Source: Stagnihabitans tardus
GTDB lineage: Bacteria; Pseudomonadota; Alphaproteobacteria; Rhodobacterales; Rhodobacteraceae
NCBI RefSeq assembly: GCF_009925085.1
Contig: NZ_JAABNR010000013.1
Coordinates: 62,001-126,000, forward strand
DNA: 64,000 nt
Reading direction: 5' to 3'
The notes under the pieces: model-generated
The model's input: the letters and a program-made list of their open reading frames with translations, nothing else
Database searches by the model: none
Told to the model about the DNA's origin: nothing
Translations under genes and position numbers: made by a program
In this document: positions 35,483 to 44,225 of the stretch, piece by piece
Layout: each line of letters begins with the position of its first letter
Numbering within the stretch: the stretch's first letter is position 1

Positions 35483-36984
35483 CACAGGCTCTCCAGAAAG
35501 GCCATAAGGGCATCGCGGTCGGTCTTGGACAGGCCCACCACGGTATCGCGGGAGGCTGCCGCCTCGCCACCATGCCACAGAACGGCCTCCAAGAGCGAGC
35601 GCGCGCGGCCGTCGTGCAGGAAGCTGGCACGGCCGGTGACCTGTTCGGTCAGGCCGATGCCCCACAGGGGCGGGGTCTTCCATTCCGACCCGCTGGCGCG
35701 ACCCTCGGGGCGGTTGTCGGCGAGGCCCGGCCCCATGTCATGGAGAAGCAGATCGGTATAGGGCCAGATCAGCTGGAAGCTCTGCTCGGGCTGGCCCTCC
35801 AGCCGGTTGGTCACGAATTTCGGCACATGGCAGGACTGGCAGCCTGCCGCGTAGAAGACCTGTTTGCCGGCCAGGACCTGGGGGTCATCGACGCCCCGCC
35901 GCGCGGGCACGGCCAGGTTGCGGGAGTAGAAGGTCACCAGGTCCAGGCTTTTCGCATCGACCTCGAGCCCGTCGCGGACGCCTTCTTCCTGGCCATCGGG
36001 CGCCGTGCGGCAGGTGGTCTGGGCCTCGGTGCAGTCCCCCAAGGGCGCCGGATGCAAGGGCGTCGACAGCCCCATGTCGCCCGAGAAAGCCCCGGCCGAT
36101 TGCGCCTTGATCGTCGGCGCCCCGGCCTTCAGCCCGAACCGCCCCAGCATCGGCACGCCGAACTCCTCCGAGGGCAGGATCTGCGCCCGGCCCGAGATCC
36201 CGTCGCCATCGGCATCCGCCTCATCGGCATGGGCCAGGATATCGGCCGCGGGAATGGCCTCGAGAAGCCCCAGCCCGATCATCTGCGGCGCCACCCGGGG
36301 CGACAGAAGCGCTGGCCCTGGGTCGGGGAGCATGGCATAGGTCGGCGCCTTCAGCACGACCACGGTCCCATCCGCCAGGGTCACGGGTTGGTCTGCATAG
36401 GTCACCACCATCTCGCCCTCGGGCTCCAGGCCCGGCGTGGCGAGGTCCTGCACCTGGCCGCCATAGACCGGATGCGGCTGGGTGGGGAGCCAACCCTCGA
36501 TCCCCATGGGCACCGCGCCGCCCGGGACCGAGATCCGCAGGAACATGCCGGTGCGCGGCCCGTCCTGCGTATCGGGCGGATGGCCGCGCCCGTCCTTCAG
36601 GTGGCAATCCTGGCAGGCGCGGGCGTTGTAGAAGGGCCCCAACCCGTCCGAGGCGAGCGTCGAAGAGGGAGAGGCGATCCAGGCCTTGCGGAAGAGCGCA
36701 TTGCCCAGCTTGAACCCCATCTCGGCCTCGAAGGACATATTGGCCGAATGTTGCGAGAAGGCATCCGCCGTCTCCAGCGCCCTGACCGTTGCCGCGCCAC
36801 CGGGCTTGTCCTCGAATTTCTCGGGCTTCGAGAAATCCTGTGGCGGGGCGAGGACGGCGGCGATGCGGGCCGCCTCGGCCTCGGTGCGGGGGAGGACCGA
36901 GAGGTGGCGGTCGTTCAGCGCCTGGGCCCCTGCGGCCTGCGCGACAGAGACCAAAAGCAGGGCGGCGATGCGGGTCTGCATCAT
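35482..36984 (-). CDS. Di-heme c-type cytochrome, putative thiol oxidoreductase (DUF1111 type)
   Basis: A periplasmic 500-residue protein with a signal peptide and two c-heme sites, CQDCH (124-128) and CQSCH (382-386). It has the length and motif spacing of the DHOR/DUF1111 family, distantly related to di-heme peroxidases. Further conserved pieces are GMFLRISVPGG, the calcium-binding-like DEADADGDGISGRAQIL, and FLHDGRARSLLEAVLWHGGEA. It probably has a redox role, such as iron reduction or oxidation, alongside the two imelysins. The ATG pair at the start (MMQ) is close to the end of the upstream imelysin gene. It depends on the Ccm machinery, part of which is encoded nearby. Confidence 0.9.
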   Translation of the reverse strand: MMQTRIAALLLVSVAQAAGAQALNDRHLSVLPRTEAEAARIAAVLAPPQDFSKPEKFEDKPGGAATVRALETADAFSQHSANMSFEAEMGFKLGNALFRKAWIASPSSTLASDGLGPFYNARACQDCHLKDGRGHPPDTQDGPRTGMFLRISVPGGAVPMGIEGWLPTQPHPVYGGQVQDLATPGLEPEGEMVVTYADQPVTLADGTVVVLKAPTYAMLPDPGPALLSPRVAPQMIGLGLLEAIPAADILAHADEADADGDGISGRAQILPSEEFGVPMLGRFGLKAGAPTIKAQSAGAFSGDMGLSTPLHPAPLGDCTEAQTTCRTAPDGQEEGVRDGLEVDAKSLDLVTFYSRNLAVPARRGVDDPQVLAGKQVFYAAGCQSCHVPKFVTNRLEGQPEQSFQLIWPYTDLLLHDMGPGLADNRPEGRASGSEWKTPPLWGIGLTEQVTGRASFLHDGRARSLLEAVLWHGGEAAASRDTVVGLSKTDRDALMAFLESL

Positions 36985-37043
36985 GTCCTTTCCGGGCCTT
37001 GGGCCCTTGGCTTCGGGCCCGGGGGCCCATGGCTGGGGCAGGC

Positions 37044-38291
37044 TTACTGGAAGACGGCGTCGGGGCTGTCGAGGCTGTCCGACCCCTCGAAGGCGATCTG
37101 ATCGAGCCCCAGCGCCTTGACCGCGCGTTCGATCGAGGCGGTCTGGTCGACCAGCGCCGTGACCGCGCCCATGATCAGCGCCTCGCCCTCGGCATTGCCC
37201 GCTTCCAGCATCTGGTCATAGGCCATGCCGCTTTCGGCCCGCGCCTTGACCGCCCCCAGGGCCGCGACCGAAGCGTCAAGCTTGCCCGCAAGCTCCGTGG
37301 CCACCGCGGGATCGGCCGCCGTGACGAGGTCCGAGAGCGACGGTCCGGCCAGCACCGTGCCATCGACCCGCGTGTAGCTGCCGGTATAGACGTTCCGAAT
37401 GCCGACCCCGTCGTAATAATGGCTGTTGTGGGTGTTGTCCGAGAAGCAGTCATGCTCTTCCTCGGGGTCGTTGAGCATGAGGCCGAGCTTCATCCGCTCG
37501 CCCGCCAGCTCGCCATAGGACAGCGAGCCCATGCCGGTCAGGATCGCCATGACGCCCTGGGTCGGGTCCTGGGTCACGACCTTGCGGGCGGCACCCTCGG
37601 GGCCCCAATCGGCGGCCATCTCGGTCAGGTCCGCGACCAGGAGATCGGTTGCCGCCACCAGGTAGGCCGCGCGGCGGTCGCAGTTGCCGCCTGTGCAGTC
37701 GCTGGTCGAGAAATCGGTGAAGGGCCGCGCCCCGGCCCCCGGCCCCGTGCCGTTCAGGTCCTGGCCCCAAAGGAGGAACTCCACCGCGTGATAGCCCGAG
37801 GCGACATTGGCCTCGATGCCCTCGGCCTCGTGCAGGCGATGGGCGATCAGGTCGGGGGTGATGGCGGCGGCATCCACCACCTCGCCCGAGAGGGTAAAGG
37901 TCGGCGTGGCGATGACATTCAGCCCGGCCTGGGCGTTTTCCTCGTTGGTGGCCGTGCCCTCGGCCACATAGTCGATCAGCCCCTCGTCGAGCGGCCAGGC
38001 GTTCACCCGGCCCTCCCAGTCATCCACCACCGGATTGCCGAAGCGGAAGGCTTCGCTTTGCTGATAGGGCACGCGGGCGGCGATCCATGCGGTCCGGGCG
38101 GCCTGCAGGGTGGCGTCCGAGGGCTGGGCCACGAGGGCCGCGACGGCCGCCTGCAGGGCCTGGGCCGTGGTCAGCGCATCGCCATAGGTCGCCTGGGCGA
38201 TGTCGGCGTAATGGGTCGTGACCTCCTCCGGCGTGGCGGCGAAGGCGGGCAGGGCAAGGGTGCAAAGCGCGGTGGAGAGGAGCAGGCGCAT
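37044..38291 (-). CDS. Imelysin family periplasmic protein (IrpA type)
   Basis: A 415-residue exported protein (signal MRLLLSTALCTLALPAFA) with an intact GxHxxE motif in GYHAVEFLLWGQDLNGTG (His168, Glu171), the putative metal site of iron-regulated IrpA-like imelysins. Two duplicated helical bundles are expected. A disulphide is likely between CTGGNC cysteines. An ATG four codons upstream (38303) is equally possible, since neither start has a clear ribosome binding site. It is first in the operon imelysin, di-heme, imelysin, DUF1513. The upstream region is strikingly AT-rich with an imperfect dyad. Confidence 0.92.
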   Translation of the reverse strand: MRLLLSTALCTLALPAFAATPEEVTTHYADIAQATYGDALTTAQALQAAVAALVAQPSDATLQAARTAWIAARVPYQQSEAFRFGNPVVDDWEGRVNAWPLDEGLIDYVAEGTATNEENAQAGLNVIATPTFTLSGEVVDAAAITPDLIAHRLHEAEGIEANVASGYHAVEFLLWGQDLNGTGPGAGARPFTDFSTSDCTGGNCDRRAAYLVAATDLLVADLTEMAADWGPEGAARKVVTQDPTQGVMAILTGMGSLSYGELAGERMKLGLMLNDPEEEHDCFSDNTHNSHYYDGVGIRNVYTGSYTRVDGTVLAGPSLSDLVTAADPAVATELAGKLDASVAALGAVKARAESGMAYDQMLEAGNAEGEALIMGAVTALVDQTASIERAVKALGLDQIAFEGSDSLDSPDAVFQ

Positions 38292-38340
38292 GGGGTCATC
38301 CATCGGGTTGGGGCCCGGGGAGATCCGGGGCAGGGCTGCC

Positions 38341-38395
38341 TGTTATTTCTGACAAAAATACTTTTCTGTAAAGCCGATTCTTTTGCTTGGGAAAT
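38341..38395 (-). promoter_or_regulatory. AT-rich promoter/operator region of the imelysin operon
   Basis: An AT-rich island in otherwise GC-rich DNA about 50-100 bp upstream of the imelysin start. It contains an imperfect dyad ACAGAAAAGTATTTTTGT (minus strand, 38369-38352; six of eight arm positions pair). Fur-family or Irr-like control is plausible given the operon content, but no consensus box is exact. Confidence 0.4.
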
Positions 38396-38430
38396 GGGAC
38401 GCGTGATCCAGGCGCCCGGCAAGGCGACGA

Positions 38431-38566
38431 GGCGGAGGAGCGGTGGGTTGACACCCACCCTACGCTTTCCCCAAGGCCAGCACAAAGCGGCACCGTACCG
38501 CTTGGCGGAGCCGGAGGGCGCAGGCCCGCAGGCGACAGGAAAAACTTGCGGCGAAGCCGCTCCGCT
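38431..38566. repeat. Cluster of small hairpins in the imelysin/phosphatase gap
   Basis: GGTGGGTTGACACCCACC, AAGCGG with CCGCTT and GCGGCGAAGCCGC follow one another between divergent-side and 3' ends of minus-strand genes. The first has the look of dispersed extragenic palindromes. No gene is supported. Confidence 0.4.
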
Positions 38567-38570
38567 AAGC

Positions 38571-39350
38571 TTAAAGCCCGTTCATCCGGGCGAGCTCTTC
38601 ATAGACCCCCGGCACCCCCGCCACGATGGGATTGCCCCTGTGCAGCCCCTCACCGGCCAGGAAGTCGTTGACCTTCAGCCCTGCCGCCTCGATCACCGCA
38701 ATGGCGCCAAGGCAGTCCCAGGAGTTGATATGCGGCTCCATATAGCCCAGGAACCGCCCCGCCGCGACGTAGGACAGGTTCAAGGCGCCCGAGCCGTCGC
38801 GGAAGAACATGCCGCCGCCTTCCAGGAGCTGGGTGAAAGGGCCGAGGAACTGCGCCCCCGACACCCGGGGGGAATAGCCCGTGGCCACAAGGCCACCCCG
38901 GATCGTCCGCCCCGGATGGCGCTTGACGGGTTTGCCGTTCAAGGTCGCGGGGAAGCCGCGGCCGCCCGCGAAAAGCTCCCCCCGCGCCGGGGCAAAGACC
39001 GTGCCGAATTGCAGGACCCCGTCCAGCACGAAGGCGATGGAGACGCACCAGGACGAGAGCCCCGAGAGGAAAGGCTGCGTGCCGTCGATCGGATCGACCA
39101 CCCAGACGCCCTGACCCTTTGCGATCGCCATGGAACCGGTCTCTTCGCCGAAGAAGGCATCGCCCGGAAAGGCCTCGGCCAGCCGCGCCTTGATCAGGAG
39201 CTCGGTGTTCAGATCGGCCTCGGAGGCCATGTCCTGCAGGCCCTTGGACTGCACGGTCAAGGAGCCGAGGTCGTTGAAATAGCCAAGCGCCAGGGCGCCC
39301 GCCTCTTGCACGAGGGAGAGGGCGAAGGTGAAACGCGGGGTCAGGTCCAT
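38571..39350 (-). CDS. Inositol monophosphatase family phosphatase (histidinol-phosphatase-like)
   Basis: A Mg2+-dependent phosphomonoesterase, 259 residues. Metal-site motifs are FFGEETG, WVVDPIDGTQPFLSG and SWDCLGAIAVIEAAG. The DPIDGT...FLSG pattern and length match the HisN-type branch that can supply histidinol-phosphate phosphatase in actinobacteria and alphaproteobacteria. Closely related inositol- or sugar-phosphatases cannot be excluded. The gene stands alone between a tandem REP-like repeat upstream and the hairpin cluster downstream. Confidence 0.83.
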   Translation of the reverse strand: MDLTPRFTFALSLVQEAGALALGYFNDLGSLTVQSKGLQDMASEADLNTELLIKARLAEAFPGDAFFGEETGSMAIAKGQGVWVVDPIDGTQPFLSGLSSWCVSIAFVLDGVLQFGTVFAPARGELFAGGRGFPATLNGKPVKRHPGRTIRGGLVATGYSPRVSGAQFLGPFTQLLEGGGMFFRDGSGALNLSYVAAGRFLGYMEPHINSWDCLGAIAVIEAAGLKVNDFLAGEGLHRGNPIVAGVPGVYEELARMNGL

Positions 39351-39397
39351 GGGGCGCGGGTCCGGGAAAGAGGGATGGGGGCCAGGCTAAAGCTTGG

Positions 39398-39516
39398 GCG
39401 GTTCTTCTGTTCGGGTCGAGGTCCCGGATCAAGTCCGGGACGGCGGGGAAAGAGGGGCGGTTCCACTGTTCATGTCGAGGTCCCGGGGCTCAAGCCCGGG
39501 ACGGCGGTGAGAAGGG
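39398..39516. repeat. Tandem pair of a 59-bp REP-like palindrome
   Basis: Two copies start at about 39398 and 39457. Each contains TGTCGAGG or GGTCGAGG followed by a hairpin GTCCCGG-n-CCGGGAC (GGTCCCGGATCAAGTCCGGG in the first) and CGGCGG. This is the widespread alphaproteobacterial type of extragenic palindrome. A single related hairpin occurs at 13615-13635. Confidence 0.8.
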
Positions 39517-39524
39517 GGCCTCGG

Positions 39525-40418
39525 TCACTTCCACAGCCAGGCCGCGCCGCGGACGCCCGAGGCATCGCCATGGACATTGCGCTTGATCGGCGTGTGAAAG
39601 ACGGTCGAGAAGGTGCGCCGCGCCAAGGCCGGGGGCAGGTCGGTGTAAAGCTCGTCCACGTTGGACATGCCCCCGCCCATCACCAGGACATCGGGGTCCA
39701 GCGTGTTGACCACGGTGGCCAGGCCCCGCGCCACGCGGTCGATATACCGCTCCCAGAGCATCCCGGCCAGGCGGTCGCCCTGGCGCTTCAGCGCCATGAT
39801 CTCGCGGGCCTTCAGCGCGGCACCGGTGTGCTTCGTCCACTCCGCCTCGAAGGCGCGGCCCGAGACCCAGGTCTCCATGCAGCCATGCCGCCCGCAATAG
39901 CAGGGCGCGCCGGGGATCTCGGTCGTATCGGGGAAGGGCAGGGGGTTGTGGCCCCATTCCCCGCCCGAATTGTTCGGCCCGTGATGGGCCCTTCCCCCCA
40001 CCGCGATCCCCGCCCCGGCGCCAGAGCCCAGGATCACCGCGAAAACGACGTTATACCCCGCCCCCGCGCCATCCACGGCCTCCGACGCGGCAAAGCAATC
40101 GGCGTCGTTCTCCACCCTGATCTCGCGCCCGATGGCCTCGCGCAGGTCGGCCTCCACCGGCTGACCCAAAAGCCAGGTCGAAGAGGCGCCCTTGCCCAGA
40201 CGGCTCACCGGCTCGAGGCTTCCGGGGATGCCGATCCCGACCGAGCCCCTTTGCCCCGTCGCAGCCTCGGCGCGGCCGATCATCGCCACGATCTCGGAGA
40301 GGCAGCCCCGGTAATCGCCGCGCGGCGTGTCGACCCTTTCGCGCCAGAGCTCGGCCCCCGAGGGCGCCAGCGCCACGCCCTCGATCTTGGTGCCGCCCCA
40401 GTCGATGCCGATCAGCAT
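39525..40418 (-). CDS. mak: Fructokinase (ROK family, Mak type)
   Basis: Phosphorylates fructose (and possibly mannose) with ATP. The 297 residues align well with E. coli Mak as I recall it. IGIDWGGTKIEGVAL opens the ATPase fold, and TPRGDYRGCLSEI, ATGQRGSVGIGIPGSL and NDADCFAASEAVDGAGAG carry the substrate/catalytic residues. GGEWGHNPLP and CYCGRHGCMETWVSG form the ROK zinc site, and HGDASGVRGAAWLW closes it. The ATG at 40416-40418 overlaps the stop of the ligand-gated channel gene (ATGA). A carbohydrate ABC transporter is not adjacent. Confidence 0.9.
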   Translation of the reverse strand: MLIGIDWGGTKIEGVALAPSGAELWRERVDTPRGDYRGCLSEIVAMIGRAEAATGQRGSVGIGIPGSLEPVSRLGKGASSTWLLGQPVEADLREAIGREIRVENDADCFAASEAVDGAGAGYNVVFAVILGSGAGAGIAVGGRAHHGPNNSGGEWGHNPLPFPDTTEIPGAPCYCGRHGCMETWVSGRAFEAEWTKHTGAALKAREIMALKRQGDRLAGMLWERYIDRVARGLATVVNTLDPDVLVMGGGMSNVDELYTDLPPALARRTFSTVFHTPIKRNVHGDASGVRGAAWLWK

Positions 40419-41437
40419 CAGCCCGCCAGCCCGTTCAGATCGACCGCCATGACCAGGATGTTCAAGGCGACATAGATGCTGCCCAGGACCCACATGGCCC
40501 GGCGGTCCAGCGCCAGGCTTGCCTCCTCCATGTCGCGGTAGCGCAGCCGCAGGCTCCAGATCGAGACGAAGACCGCGATGAAGATGATGGCCACGGCGAT
40601 CAGGTTGATCTGTTCGGCCAGGGTGACGGCGGTGGTGGGCGGCAGGCTTCCCGTGATCACGAAAGTATTGGCGCTGGCGGCAAAGATCGAACCCACGCCC
40701 ATGCCGAAGCGGGCATCGAGGTCATCGGCCTTGATCAGGAAGGCCAGGAGGCCCAGAAGCACCGAAAGCGCCGAGATCCAGAAGCTCTTGAACAGGGGCG
40801 CCCAGGAGGTGCGGTCGAGCGCGACATAGAAGGTCAGCCGCGAATAATCGCTCGCCGCATCGCCCGCGCTGCGCAACCCATAGTTGGTGGCGTATTTGTG
40901 GACCTCGATCCCCGGGGTCTGCATCGCGACCTTCCAGCCCGCGACCTCCACCGAAGGGTCGATCGCGGTGCCCTCGTCGGCGACATAGGACAGGTCGCGG
41001 TCGATGGAGACGCCGTCCTCGATGATGATCGGCAGGACATGGTTGTCCAGGGGGAAGCGGCGGACGTCGAAATCGTGGAAGACAGTGGCCTGGACCCGGA
41101 CCGTGGCATATTGCATGCCATCGTCTTCCTGGACCTGGGGCTCCGAGCGGCTGGAGATGACGCCGTTGACGATCTCGAAGCTTTCATAGGGTTTCAGATC
41201 GCCGCCCTTCCAGCGGAACCAGAGCCACATGTCGACATCGTAAGAGCCGGTCTGGGGCGAGACATTGGACATGCGCAGGATATAGGCGCCGACCGACACC
41301 TCCAGGTGGCCGGCCGGGGCTGCGGCGGGGGTCTCGGTGGTGGTGGCCTCGGTGGTCGTCGTGCTGGTCTGGGCCAGGGTCAGGCCGGGCCAGAGCAGCG
41401 AGAGGGCGAGGACAAGCCGGGAAAGAAAGGCGCGCAT
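40418..41437 (-). CDS. Pentameric ligand-gated ion channel homologue (Cys-loop family, bacterial type)
   Basis: A 339-residue relative of GLIC/ELIC and the nicotinic receptor family. A signal peptide is followed by a threonine-rich linker (22-42), a beta-sandwich ligand domain (~45-210), and four membrane helices (~214-235, 244-262, 278-296, 313-332). The loop corresponding to the Cys-loop reads FDVRRFPLDNHVLPIII with the conserved FP-D core and no flanking cysteines, as in other bacterial members. The linker between helices 3 and 4 is short. The ATG at 41435-41437 gives the signal peptide. Ligand and ion selectivity are unknown. It is coupled to fructokinase by a four-base overlap. Confidence 0.85.
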   Translation of the reverse strand: MRAFLSRLVLALSLLWPGLTLAQTSTTTTEATTTETPAAAPAGHLEVSVGAYILRMSNVSPQTGSYDVDMWLWFRWKGGDLKPYESFEIVNGVISSRSEPQVQEDDGMQYATVRVQATVFHDFDVRRFPLDNHVLPIIIEDGVSIDRDLSYVADEGTAIDPSVEVAGWKVAMQTPGIEVHKYATNYGLRSAGDAASDYSRLTFYVALDRTSWAPLFKSFWISALSVLLGLLAFLIKADDLDARFGMGVGSIFAASANTFVITGSLPPTTAVTLAEQINLIAVAIIFIAVFVSIWSLRLRYRDMEEASLALDRRAMWVLGSIYVALNILVMAVDLNGLAG

Positions 41438-41722
41438 GGGGTTTTCCGCTTCGCTTTGGGGTCGGCGCCAGATTGGCGCTTGCGATGCGCTCTGGCAAGG
41501 GGCTCGACGCCCCGCGAAGGCCACGATTTCTCTGCGAAAAATCAGGGCCTCGGCATCAGGCCGCAGGTTGGGGGCAGGGCGCGTGAGGGGAGGAGAGGGC
41601 CCCGGGGGGGGAGGTCAGCCTGCCTTTGTCGTGAGTGAGCCAGGGCGACACTGGCCCCAAGGGGCGCTGAGATCGGCTTGTGTCTGGGCCCTCGCGCCCT
41701 CAGACCAGCAAAACCCTGGGGC

Positions 41723-43189
41723 CTAGTCCTTCAGACCATAGGCCAGGCGGATCGCCGCAATCGCCCCGGGGCCGAATTTGCCATCCGCCTTGCCCTCGAG
41801 GAAATTGTGTTCCTTCAGGATCTTCTGCAATTCCACCCGCGTTTTGGGAGAGAAGGCCTCGGCATTGGTCGTCAGCTGGTTCAGCACATCGGCGCTGCCT
41901 GCGCGGAGCGAATCGTAAAGATAGGCCGCCGCGTCCTTGGGCCCCTTATCCCTGAGAAATCCGCCGTCGATCATGCCCGCCATGTTGAACATGGCCTCGG
42001 GGTGACGCAGCGCCGCCGCCTTCTGGAAATACTCGATCCCCTTGGCCTGGTCGGGGACCAAGCCCAGACCGCCCTGGAAATAGAGGAAGCCCAGGTCGTT
42101 CAGCGCATCGGCAAAGCCCTGGTCGGCAGCGGCCTGGTACAGCTCCAGCGCGCGCTTGGGGTCAGGGGGCACGCCCAGGCCCTGTTCATAGATCTTGGCC
42201 AGTTCGAACTCGGCCTCGGCCTCGCCCGCCGCCGCAGCCCGGGTCATGTAGTCCAGCGCGAGCTTGGGGTCATAGCGGCTGTCGTTGGGGTTCTGCGCGA
42301 TATAGGCGAGCCCCAGCATCGAGCGCGGGTCGCCCTCTTCGGCCAGGGAGCGCATCCGTTGCTCGGCATCGGGCTTGATCCCGGCCCAGGCCACGCGCGG
42401 GTCAGCCGCCGCCTCCGGATCCGCCACCCCGTCGCTGGAGCCCGCGAGGTAGAAGGGCGTGCCCGACAGCGAGCCATTGGTCCAGGGCTCCTGCTTGTTG
42501 TCGGTGGCCTTCAGGACCTCGTCGCGGACCCGGCGGAACATCAGGCCGATCTCCAGGTCGGGCTCGGTGATCGACTCGGTCAGGGCCAGGGCATAGGGGC
42601 TGTTGTCGCCCGCCCCGTCCAGCGCCACCTTGTTCTTCTGCTGGGCAAAGGCCACCAGCGTCCCCTGTTCGGGATTGACCGGGGCGAGCCCCTGTTCGGC
42701 CACCCCGCCCTCACCGATATCCGAGGCCGAGAGGAGCTCTCCGAAAGGATTGTTGCGGCAGGCGTCCAGGATCACGATGCGCATCTTGCGCGCATGATCC
42801 ACGGCGGCCAGCATCTGATCGAGCGAGACCGAGACCCGTGCCACGTCCTTGATCGAGCGCACCTTGGCATCGACCGGGATCAGGAAATTCTGCCCCGAAG
42901 CCTCGACGCCGTGCCCCGCGTAATAGACCAGCGCCACATCCGCGGTTTCCGAGGCGAAGGAGAAGCTGTCCATCGTGTCCAGAAGCTGCTGTTGGGTCGC
43001 GTCCAGCACATAGGTGACCTTGAAGCCCACCTGTTCCAGCTTGGCGCCGACCCGTTTCGCATCGTTGATCGTGTTCTTCAGCCCGGGGACGCTTTCATAG
43101 GCCGCCATGCCGATGACCATGGCGATCTTCTCGGCCATGGCCGGGACCGCAAGGGCGAGGAACATAAGGAAAGAGGCCAGGAGTCGCAT
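41723..43189 (-). CDS. Caspase-like (peptidase C14) exported protein with Sel1 repeats
   Basis: A 488-residue secreted protein. A signal peptide (MRLLASFLMFLALAVPAMA) precedes a caspase-fold domain (~20-260) with catalytic His93 in VYYAGHGVE and Cys144 in ILDACRNNPF. Four Sel1/TPR-like repeats (~290-440; AEAEFELAKIYEQGLGVPPD is one) follow. The C-terminal LEGKADGKFGPGAIAAI resembles a peptidoglycan-binding helix bundle. Cysteine, histidine and spacing are intact, so activity after Arg/Lys is possible. It starts seven bases beyond the YceI-OmpA gene, so translation is probably coupled. Its relative at 44438-45892 is divergent on the other side. Confidence 0.88.
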   Translation of the reverse strand: MRLLASFLMFLALAVPAMAEKIAMVIGMAAYESVPGLKNTINDAKRVGAKLEQVGFKVTYVLDATQQQLLDTMDSFSFASETADVALVYYAGHGVEASGQNFLIPVDAKVRSIKDVARVSVSLDQMLAAVDHARKMRIVILDACRNNPFGELLSASDIGEGGVAEQGLAPVNPEQGTLVAFAQQKNKVALDGAGDNSPYALALTESITEPDLEIGLMFRRVRDEVLKATDNKQEPWTNGSLSGTPFYLAGSSDGVADPEAAADPRVAWAGIKPDAEQRMRSLAEEGDPRSMLGLAYIAQNPNDSRYDPKLALDYMTRAAAAGEAEAEFELAKIYEQGLGVPPDPKRALELYQAAADQGFADALNDLGFLYFQGGLGLVPDQAKGIEYFQKAAALRHPEAMFNMAGMIDGGFLRDKGPKDAAAYLYDSLRAGSADVLNQLTTNAEAFSPKTRVELQKILKEHNFLEGKADGKFGPGAIAAIRLAYGLKD

Positions 43190-43196
43190 GTCACAC

Positions 43197-44225
43197 TCAG
43201 TCCAGGATCTTGAATTCGATGCGGCGGTTGCGGGCGCGGTTCTCGGCGCTGTCATTGGGCAGAAGCGGAGCGGCCTCGCCATAGCCCTTGGGGGTCAGGC
43301 GATCCGCCCCCGCGCCGCGCTCTGCCAAATAGGCCGCGACCGCAGCCGCCCGCGCCTCGGAGAGGGCGAGGTTGGCGGCATCGGGGCCCACGTCATCGGT
43401 ATGGCCGCCGATCTCGATCTTCATCTCGGGGCAGCGCGTGACCACGTCCAGAAGCGTGTCCAGGACGGCAGAGCCCGCCACATCCAGCCGCGCCGAGCCC
43501 GAGCGGAAGGTGATGTTGCCGGCCTGGGAAAGCGTGTCAAAGCGCGTGGCGCAAGCCTCGGCATCGAAGGCGCCCCGGGTCTCCTTGGCGGCATCGGCCC
43601 CGGTCGTCAGCGCCGCGACCATGGGCGCCGCCCCGTCGCGGGTGAAGATCCAGTCGAAGGAGACCGAACCCACCGGCAGAAGCTTGACCTTGGCGGCATC
43701 CTCGAGCTTGGCCACGCCTTCGGTCAGGGCGAAATCCTCCGCCACCACCGGAATGACCCCGACCGAGGCCACGGCGACCGTATCCGGCCCCAGTTGCGTG
43801 ATCGAGATCGGAGCCGACATCTCCTTGGTGACGCCATGCAGCGTCAGGGTGAAGGGCAGGACGGCAAAGGTGCGCGGACCGTCCTTGAGGCCCTCAAGCA
43901 CCAGGGGGTCGACCTTGGCCGTGACCGTGGCGGTCGGGAACTTGAAGGTCTCGAAGAAGAGGAAGCGCATCCGCACATTGCGCAGGTCGATATGGGTGTC
44001 GATGGAATCGAGCGCGATCTGCACCTCGGCCATGCCATCGGGCGCGATATGACCGCCAAAGGTGGCGATGTTGTTCATCTCGACCTTGGTGCCGTTCTTG
44101 ACCGACTGGAAGCCCAGGGTCGAGCCCAGGGGGTTCAGCGTCCAGCCCGGGGCAAAGGGGTTGTCCTCGGCCAAGGCAGGCGCGGCCATCAGGGCGATCA
44201 GCGGCAAAAGGCGAAGGGCGTTCAT
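43197..44225 (-). CDS. YceI-like and OmpA C-terminal domain fusion protein
   Basis: A 342-residue exported protein (signal MNALRLLPLIALMAAPALA). Residues ~25-200 resemble the YceI lipocalin-like fold (STLGFQSVKNGTKVE, FATFGGH-type strand pattern, FPTATVTAKVD, PFTLTLHGVTKEM). Residues ~225-342 are an OmpA/MotB peptidoglycan-binding domain (FRSGSARLDVAGSAVLDTLL, IEIGGHTDDVGPDAANLALS, ENRARNRRIEF). YceI binds isoprenoid or amphiphilic ligands, so this could be a wall-anchored lipid-binding protein. The ATG at 44223-44225 gives the signal peptide. It heads the operon with the Sel1 caspase. Confidence 0.87.
   Translation of the reverse strand: MNALRLLPLIALMAAPALAEDNPFAPGWTLNPLGSTLGFQSVKNGTKVEMNNIATFGGHIAPDGMAEVQIALDSIDTHIDLRNVRMRFLFFETFKFPTATVTAKVDPLVLEGLKDGPRTFAVLPFTLTLHGVTKEMSAPISITQLGPDTVAVASVGVIPVVAEDFALTEGVAKLEDAAKVKLLPVGSVSFDWIFTRDGAAPMVAALTTGADAAKETRGAFDAEACATRFDTLSQAGNITFRSGSARLDVAGSAVLDTLLDVVTRCPEMKIEIGGHTDDVGPDAANLALSEARAAAVAAYLAERGAGADRLTPKGYGEAAPLLPNDSAENRARNRRIEFKILD

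Noticed and set aside
38431-38566. Small RNA or tRNA gene in the hairpin cluster
   Set aside because: The stems do not form a cloverleaf, no T-loop or anticodon arm is found, and there is no promoter-terminator pair of the right kind.
36789-40475. A 1228-codon plus-strand open frame crossing several genes
   Set aside because: It runs antisense through the di-heme, imelysin, phosphatase and fructokinase genes and two intergenic repeats, which no real gene would do.
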